Source: Spirochaetota bacterium
Lineage (GTDB): Bacteria; Spirochaetota; UBA4802; UBA5368
Reading direction: 5' to 3'
NCBI GenBank assembly: GCA_017998475.1
Contig: JAGODA010000105.1
Coordinates: forward strand, 1-9,580
Length of the DNA: 9,580 bases
The notes beneath the pieces were generated by a model. That model saw nothing but the letters and a program-made list of their open reading frames with translations. It did not search any database and had not been told where the DNA came from. Position 1 is the stretch's first letter; each line of letters begins with the position of its first letter. Shown here in pieces: positions 5,223-9,580 of this stretch. The translations under genes were made by a program, and so were the position numbers.

Positions 5223-6014
5223 TTATGACTTCGCGTGCCGCGGAACGGGGAAGGTATACGGCCTTTTCGTGATGGGGTTCTCGAACACGACGCAGACCGT
5301 GTCGAAGAGCGGTTCGACCACCTGATAGCGGATCACATCCCCCGGCGCGCCGTCGGCGAAGACCGCGCCCTCCTTCAGCGCGATGATACGCGAACAGTAA
5401 TCGGAGGCGAGGTTGATGTCGTGAAGCACCGTAACGATGGTCGTGCCCGCGGCGTTGAGCCCGAAGAGCACGTCCATAATCCGCACCGCGTGCCGGATGT
5501 CGAGGTGGGACACCGGCTCGTCGAGGATGATGACGCGCTCGCTCTGCGCCAGGGCCCGCGCCACGTACACGAGCTGGCGCTCCCCGCCCGAGAGACCCGT
5601 CAAGAGCCTTTCTCGCAGATGGGCCGCACCGACGGCCGACAGGGCGGCGTCAACCCTCTCTTCGTCGCCGGCCGAGGACAGACCCCAGAGTTTCCTGTAC
5701 GGGAACCTTCCAAGGCGCACGAAATCGACCACGCTGAAGGACGGAATGTTCTCCATAAGCTGGTGCACCACCGCGAGTTCGCGCGCGAGCGCCGCCGCGC
5801 CCATGGAGGAAACTGACCTTCCGCGGAAAAGCGCCTCACCGGAGGAAGGGGCGACGGCCCCGCACATGATTTTCAGCAGGGTGCTCTTCCCGGCGCCGTT
5901 CGGACCGATGATCGCCGTCATCTCGCCCTCCGCGAACGAGAGGTCGACTCCCTTCAGCACATCGCCGGCGCCGTACCCCGCGCGCAGATCGCGCACTTCG
6001 AAGAGCCCCTTCAT
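5223..6014 (-). CDS. ABC importer ATPase (cobalamin/iron-chelate type)
   Basis: This 263-residue ATPase powers the type II importer encoded by the two genes before it. All nucleotide-binding motifs are present: Walker A GPNGAGKST (37-45), Q-loop Gln85, signature LSGGERQ (141-147), Walker B VIILDEP (161-167) with catalytic Glu166, and H-loop His198 in VLHDIN. The order and spacing match the FecE/FepC/BtuD group. A C-terminal tail of about 30 residues after the core (VVFENPITKRPYTFPV) is commonly seen in this subfamily. The start overlaps the permease stop by ATGA (6011-6014) and has a purine-rich GGGGAGG ribosome site, so translation is coupled. It is the last gene of the operon. Ligand specificity cannot be read from the ATPase. 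Confidence 0.93.
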   Translation of the reverse strand: MKGLFEVRDLRAGYGAGDVLKGVDLSFAEGEMTAIIGPNGAGKSTLLKIMCGAVAPSSGEALFRGRSVSSMGAAALARELAVVHQLMENIPSFSVVDFVRLGRFPYRKLWGLSSAGDEERVDAALSAVGAAHLRERLLTGLSGGERQLVYVARALAQSERVIILDEPVSHLDIRHAVRIMDVLFGLNAAGTTIVTVLHDINLASDYCSRIIALKEGAVFADGAPGDVIRYQVVEPLFDTVCVVFENPITKRPYTFPVPRHAKS

Positions 6015-7000
6015 CCCACCCCCCTCCCCTTTCTGAGCAGTAGCGCCAGGAAGAAGGCGCCCCCCAGGAAACCGGTGATCACCCCCACGGGGATCTCGTA
6101 CGGCACGGCGACGGTCCTTCCGATAGTATCGCAGATAACGAGGAAAAAGGCGCCGGCAAGCGCCGACACGGGAAGAAGCCGGCGGTGGACGGGCCCCGTC
6201 AGGGCGCGTGCCGCGTGAGGCACGATGAGGCCAACGAAACCGATCACCCCGGCAAGCGCCACCGCGAGCGCCGCGAGAAGCCCCCCGATCCAGAAGACCG
6301 AGCGCGTGTCGGCCGCCGAGACGCCGAGCGAGCGGGCGAAATCGCCGCCGAAGGATATGACATCGAGATGGCGGTGGAGAAGGAAGGCCGCGCCGAGCAG
6401 AACGAGCGCGAAGAGGCCCATACGGTTGAGCGCGTCATAGCGCGCGAGAGAGAGGTCGCCCATCAGCCACATGAGGGCCTTGTGCACCATCTCCGCGCGC
6501 GCGAGCGCAAAGATAAGCATGACGCCGGAGGAGAAGATGAAGCTGAGGGAGATGCCCCCCAGAATGATGCCGCCGGGGCCGAGTCCGCGCATGCGGGAAA
6601 GGCCGTAGACGAGCGTAATGGCGGCCAGGCTCCCCGCGAACGCGAAAACGGCTACCAGCGCGAAGGGCGCGCCCAGCACGATGCCCGCGCTCGCGCCCAG
6701 GGCCGCTCCGCCGGACACCCCGATGGTGTAAGGATCGGACAGCGGATTCCGGAAGAGTGACTGGAACATCGCTCCGCTTACGGAGAGCGAGGCGCCCGCC
6801 ACGATCGCCATGAGCACGCGGGGCATCCGGAGGTGGACCAGTATGCGGTATTCCGCGGTGCCCGGGTCCCCCGAAAGCGCCCGGACCATGTCCAAGGGCG
6901 CGATGTGCGTCGACCCCGACGAAAGCGCCAGAACGAGGACGGTCGCGCCGGCGGCGGCCAGGAGCGCGTACGCGACGAGCGGTCTGCTAGTTCCCGGCAT
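6011..7000 (-). CDS. ABC importer permease, FecCD/BtuC family
   Basis: This 329-residue integral inner-membrane protein consists almost wholly of hydrophobic segments, consistent with the about ten helices of FecCD-family permeases. Family hallmarks are visible: the RMPRVLMAIVAGASLSVSGA start of helix 2, then QSLFRNPLSDPYTIGVSGGA after it. GVIGFVGLIVPHAAR forms the cytoplasmic coupling region that docks on the ATPase. GFLGGAFFLALLLRK lies near the C-terminus. The protein would form a homodimer making the translocation path. The start at 7000 is supported by GGAGG 10 nt upstream. It overlaps the end of the binding-protein gene by 14 bp, and its stop overlaps the ATPase start. The family imports B12, haem and ferric siderophores; which one is used here is open. 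Confidence 0.93.
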   Translation of the reverse strand: MPGTSRPLVAYALLAAAGATVLVLALSSGSTHIAPLDMVRALSGDPGTAEYRILVHLRMPRVLMAIVAGASLSVSGAMFQSLFRNPLSDPYTIGVSGGAALGASAGIVLGAPFALVAVFAFAGSLAAITLVYGLSRMRGLGPGGIILGGISLSFIFSSGVMLIFALARAEMVHKALMWLMGDLSLARYDALNRMGLFALVLLGAAFLLHRHLDVISFGGDFARSLGVSAADTRSVFWIGGLLAALAVALAGVIGFVGLIVPHAARALTGPVHRRLLPVSALAGAFFLVICDTIGRTVAVPYEIPVGVITGFLGGAFFLALLLRKGRGVG

Positions 7001-7829
7001 CCGCGATGATCCTCCCGAGTTCCCCGGCGGCGGCGACGTAGCTTCGGGGCGTGTACGTGCCGATCAGGTCGGCGTCGATGCGGCGCACCGCGCCGCGGCG
7101 CACCGCGCGGACCCCGGCGAAAGCCTTGCCCGCGAAGAATGATTCGGGATCGGCGTCTATCGAGACGATGATGTCGGGATCGCTCATCACCAGGTGCTCC
7201 GCCGAGATTACCGGAAACGGGCGGTCTATCCCGTCGAAGGCGTTGCGCCCGCCGGCCGATTCTATCATCTTGCCGACGAAGGAGGCCGCGCCGGCGGGAA
7301 TGAGCGGCGCGTGCGAGACGAAGAGCGCCACGCGCGGGCCGATCCCCGGGCGCTCTATCCGCGCGAGGGCGCGCCGGTACTCGTCGATCCGGGCGCGGGC
7401 GGTCTGCGCCCTGCCGAGCATCGCGCCCAGCTCGAGGTAATGGGCGCAGATGTCGTCGAAGTCTTTGTTCCGGCCGAAGCGGTGCGCGGCGATTCCAATG
7501 GCGCGCACCCTGTCGGCCATCTGCGTGGTGCCGTCCTCGGCCGAGAAGAGCACCAGGTCGGGAGCGATGGCGACGATCCGCTCCATGTCGACGCGGGCGA
7601 GGTCTCCGACGATCTCCACCTTCCTCGGCAGAGGCCCGTGCCGGGAGCTCACCCCCAGCAGGAGGTCGGGCGCGCCGAGATCGACCACGGAATCGGTGAT
7701 GGAGGGCGAAAGCGAAACGACGCCGCGCAGGCGCGCCGGCTCAGGCGGTGCGCTCGCGCGGGACGGCGGAAGCGCCAGAGGCAGGAGTGTTATCGCGACG
7801 AGCGCGAGGATTGCCATCGTGTTCTTCAT
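6987..7829 (-). CDS. Periplasmic substrate-binding protein (BtuF/FepB-type, class III)
   Basis: From the chosen start this is a 280-residue exported binding protein that delivers ligand to the permease. MKNTMAILALVAITLLPLAL is a standard signal peptide, with probable cleavage after Ala-Ser-Ala (about 27). There is no lipobox Cys, so it should be free in the periplasm. The mature part shows the family pattern: VVSLSPSITDSVVDLGA, then LLGVSS, GDLARVDMERIVAIAPDLVL and a long linking helix (YLELGAMLGRAQTARARIDEYRRAL). The second lobe has MIESAGGRNAF and SDPDIIVSIDAD. The pattern is closest to cobalamin- or haem-type BtuF-like proteins, but this is not decisive. The frame is open to 8084; that version would put 85 residues ahead of the signal peptide, so it is rejected. 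Starts at 7862 (11 residues longer) and 7817 are alternatives, and none has a strong Shine-Dalgarno. It is the first gene of the importer operon. Confidence 0.88.
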   Translation of the reverse strand: MKNTMAILALVAITLLPLALPPSRASAPPEPARLRGVVSLSPSITDSVVDLGAPDLLLGVSSRHGPLPRKVEIVGDLARVDMERIVAIAPDLVLFSAEDGTTQMADRVRAIGIAAHRFGRNKDFDDICAHYLELGAMLGRAQTARARIDEYRRALARIERPGIGPRVALFVSHAPLIPAGAASFVGKMIESAGGRNAFDGIDRPFPVISAEHLVMSDPDIIVSIDADPESFFAGKAFAGVRAVRRGAVRRIDADLIGTYTPRSYVAAAGELGRIIADAGN

Positions 7830-7834
7830 GGGCC

Positions 7835-7848
7835 GGACCCGAAGGTCC
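7835..7848 (-). other. cUUCGg tetraloop hairpin just upstream of the binding-protein start
   Basis: On the minus strand GGACC-TTCG-GGTCC forms a 5-bp stem closed by C-G over UUCG, the unusually stable tetraloop. It ends 5 nt before the ATG at 7829, where a ribosome site would lie. It either limits initiation there or, if translation begins at 7862, lies inside the coding sequence. Confidence 0.4.
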
Positions 7849-7913
7849 CTTGTGCCGCGCATTCCGGTCAAAATCAAGGTATTTTTTGCCCCCGCCGCGG
7901 TATGATAATTTCG

Positions 7914-7943
7914 TTGACGCCCGAAACCCTCCGCGCGTATAAC
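7914..7943 (+). promoter_or_regulatory. Promoter for nadK
   Basis: TTGACG (7914-7919) and TATAAC (7938-7943) are separated by 18 nt, each one mismatch from the sigma70 consensus. The predicted start is near 7950, which leaves only about 19 nt before the nadK ATG. The 139-bp gap (7830-7968) must also hold the divergent importer promoter, for which I see no good match. Confidence 0.5.
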
Positions 7944-7968
7944 CTGACGTGCGTGCGGCCCATCACCC

Positions 7969-8850
7969 ATGATAACGACGGCTTCAATCCACATACGTCC
8001 TGACGACACCGGATCGCTCGCCCTGGTGGGCGAGATCACCGCCCACCTGACCCGGCGGCGGGTCAGGGTGCTCCTTCCGGACATAGCGCCGTTTGCGGAC
8101 GGCCCGCTGGCGGAGCATCGCGTTCAGACCGGGCGTCTGGTAACCGATTCGGAACTGGTCATCGTTATCGGCGGAGACGGCACCTTTCTTCGAACCGCGC
8201 GTCTTTTCGCCGGGAGGAGCGCACCGCTTTTCGGCATCAATCGCGGACGGCTCGGTTTTCTCACGGAATTTTCCCCCGCCGAAGCGATCGACTATCTCGA
8301 TGAGGTCCTCGCCGGAAAACGCGTCGCGTCCGCCCGCTCAACGCTTGAGGCCTCTCTTATACGCGACGGCGACGAGCTGCGCACGATAACCGTCATCAAC
8401 GACGCCGTCATCTCGAAGGGGGCGTTCTCGCGCCCCATCTCCGTACGGCTGGAGCTCGATGACGCCTTCCTCAACTGCTACTCCGGCGACGGGCTCATCA
8501 TCGCCACCCCTACCGGCTCTACCGCGTACTCGCTTTCGGCCGGCGGTCCAATCGTGATACCGAGTATCGACAACGCCTACGTGCTCAATCCCATCTGCCC
8601 GCACATGCTGGCGGTCCGTCCGATGATCATCCCCGCCAGCATCACGCTGCGCGCAAGGATCGTCTCGGACTTCGAAAATTTATTATTGACAATCGACGGT
8701 CAGGAGGCTATCCCCATCGAGGGCGAAGACGAGATCCGCGTCCGCGGTTCCGGAAAGAAGGTCCACCTGATACAACACCCCGCCCGGGACTACTACGAAA
8801 TCCTCCGCAGAAAGCTCGGCTGGGGCAAAAACACGAACGGTGACGTCTGA
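7969..8850 (+). CDS. nadK: NAD kinase
   Basis: This enzyme phosphorylates NAD+ to NADP+ in the cytoplasm, using ATP (or polyphosphate in some bacteria). It is the only known route to NADP. The 293-residue length is typical. The GGDGT motif is at 68-72, followed by LFGINRGRLGFLTEF. The conserved Asn-Glu step reads Asn-Asp here (N144-D145, VINDAVISKG). The glycine-rich GDGLIIATPTGSTAYSLS stretch begins at 173, with AGGP directly after. The substrate-binding region NPICPHMLAVRPMIIP and the C-terminal TIDGQ strand complete the fold. An in-frame TGA at 7945 limits the start, and the ATG at 7969 is the first available. It has no recognisable Shine-Dalgarno and a short predicted leader. recN begins 1 nt after its stop, so the two are co-transcribed, an arrangement found in many bacteria. 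Confidence 0.95.
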   Translation: MITTASIHIRPDDTGSLALVGEITAHLTRRRVRVLLPDIAPFADGPLAEHRVQTGRLVTDSELVIVIGGDGTFLRTARLFAGRSAPLFGINRGRLGFLTEFSPAEAIDYLDEVLAGKRVASARSTLEASLIRDGDELRTITVINDAVISKGAFSRPISVRLELDDAFLNCYSGDGLIIATPTGSTAYSLSAGGPIVIPSIDNAYVLNPICPHMLAVRPMIIPASITLRARIVSDFENLLLTIDGQEAIPIEGEDEIRVRGSGKKVHLIQHPARDYYEILRRKLGWGKNTNGDV

Positions 8851-8851
8851 C

Positions 8852-9580
8852 ATGCTGACTGAGCTGCGCATAAAGAACTTCGTAATCATCGACGACCTGA
8901 AAATACCCTTCGGCCCCGGGCTCAACATCCTCACCGGCGAGACCGGCGCCGGGAAATCCATCCTCATCGACGCGCTTTCCGGCGTGCTCGGCGACAAGAT
9001 GACCACCGATCAGATCCGCACCGGATTCGAGCGCGCCGCGCTCGAGGGGGTATTCGACGTGTCGTCGGTCCCGCGGGTGCGCGCCATCCTGGACGAATCC
9101 GGCATCGACTGCGACGACGGAACCCTGGTGCTCCGGCGCGAGATCTACACCAGCGGCAAGGGGCGCTGTTTCGCCAACGCCACGCAGATTCCCATAGCCA
9201 AACTGCAGGAGATATCCGAATACCTGGTGGACATCCACGGGCAGAACGAGCACCAGAACATCATGCGCATCGCCAAGCACCGCGAGACGCTCGACAGCTT
9301 CGGCCGCCTGGGGGCGCTGGTGGACAGGGTGCGCGGCCTTCACGCGGGACTCTCCGATCTGAAGGAACGGATCAGCTCGTTCGAGATCGACGAGAAGGAA
9401 AAAGCGCGCAAGATAGAATTTTTAGGCTACGCAATAAAGGAGATCGAAACGGCGCGGCTCCAGCCGAACGAGGAGGAGGACCTCCGCAACGAATCGGCCC
9501 TTCTTCAGAACTCCGAGAAGCTCTTCACAGAGATCAGCACGACCTCCTCACTCCTGAAGGGCGACGGGGGAATCGTCCAG
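8852..9580 (+). CDS. recN: DNA repair protein RecN, N-terminal part (partial)
   Basis: The frame opens at ATG 8852, 1 nt after the nadK stop, and runs open to the window edge, giving 243 of about 550-570 residues. RecN is an SMC-like ATPase acting early in double-strand break repair and the damage response. Visible landmarks are LTELRIKNFVIIDDLKIPF at the N-terminus, Walker A GETGAGKS (29-36), the REIYTSGKGRCFANATQIP segment (about 97-115) and the family-specific DIHGQNEHQNI (127-137). A charged, helical stretch begins near 145 and leads into the coiled coil. The signature motif and Walker B fall outside the window. No separate promoter is needed; translation is probably coupled to nadK, and no LexA-type box is visible just upstream. 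Confidence 0.93.
   Translation, partial: MLTELRIKNFVIIDDLKIPFGPGLNILTGETGAGKSILIDALSGVLGDKMTTDQIRTGFERAALEGVFDVSSVPRVRAILDESGIDCDDGTLVLRREIYTSGKGRCFANATQIPIAKLQEISEYLVDIHGQNEHQNIMRIAKHRETLDSFGRLGALVDRVRGLHAGLSDLKERISSFEIDEKEKARKIEFLGYAIKEIETARLQPNEEEDLRNESALLQNSEKLFTEISTTSSLLKGDGGIVQ

Noticed and set aside
7194..8003. 269-codon plus-strand frame opposite the binding-protein gene
   Set aside because: It is a shadow of a well-supported gene and runs across the nadK promoter and start in another frame. No domain and a very Gly/Arg-rich composition.
7830..8084. 85-residue N-terminal extension of the binding protein
   Set aside because: It would bury the signal peptide in the middle of the protein, and it overlaps nadK and its promoter.
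8708..9343. 211-codon minus-strand frame opposite nadK and recN
   Set aside because: Shadow of two unmistakable genes; the product is His/Gly/Val-rich without a domain.

Overview
This is a GC-rich (roughly 60%) bacterial chromosomal window from what looks like a Gram-negative organism. Two features suggest an uncultured, GC-rich relative of the spirochaetes: a Crp-type regulator paired with a cyclic-nucleotide-binding/TPR protein, and nadK directly followed by recN. No 16S rRNA or clade-specific marker is present, so this placement is a low-confidence inference. Nothing marks the window as mobile: there is no transposase, integrase, phage gene or CRISPR array.

Layout. (1) 1-159, plus strand: the 3' end of a MORN-repeat protein gene. 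(2) 167-3380, minus strand: a tight cluster read right to left, made of an amidohydrolase, a cNMP-binding/TPR protein, a Crp-type regulator and tRNA-Arg(CCU). Gaps are 18, 5 and 6 nt. (3) 3381-3683: a 303-bp gap holding the cluster's probable promoter, a promoter-spanning inverted repeat and a leader of about 185 nt with three perfect stem-loops. (4) 3684-5045, minus: a glycerophosphodiester phosphodiesterase and a 92-residue Cys-containing protein of unknown function. The latter is preceded by an AT-rich island with a promoter, an inverted repeat and a possible 20-codon leader ORF. (5) 5223-7829, minus: a complete periplasmic-binding-protein-dependent importer of the cobalamin/iron-chelate type, with overlapping genes in the order binding protein, permease, ATPase. 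(6) 7969-9580, plus: nadK from its own promoter, then the start of recN, cut by the window edge.

How the genes work together. The importer operon is a self-contained uptake system whose ligand (B12, haem or siderophore) the sequence does not fix. nadK-recN is a common bacterial housekeeping pair. The least ordinary part is the amidohydrolase-cNMP/TPR-Crp cluster. It joins a metabolic enzyme, a cyclic-nucleotide sensor-like scaffold with a damaged phosphate-binding cassette, and a regulator with an intact cassette, behind a leader whose stem repeats the ribosome-binding-site sequence. That leader could form a translational switch. This is the best candidate in the window for an undescribed regulatory unit, but it is a hypothesis from inspection only.
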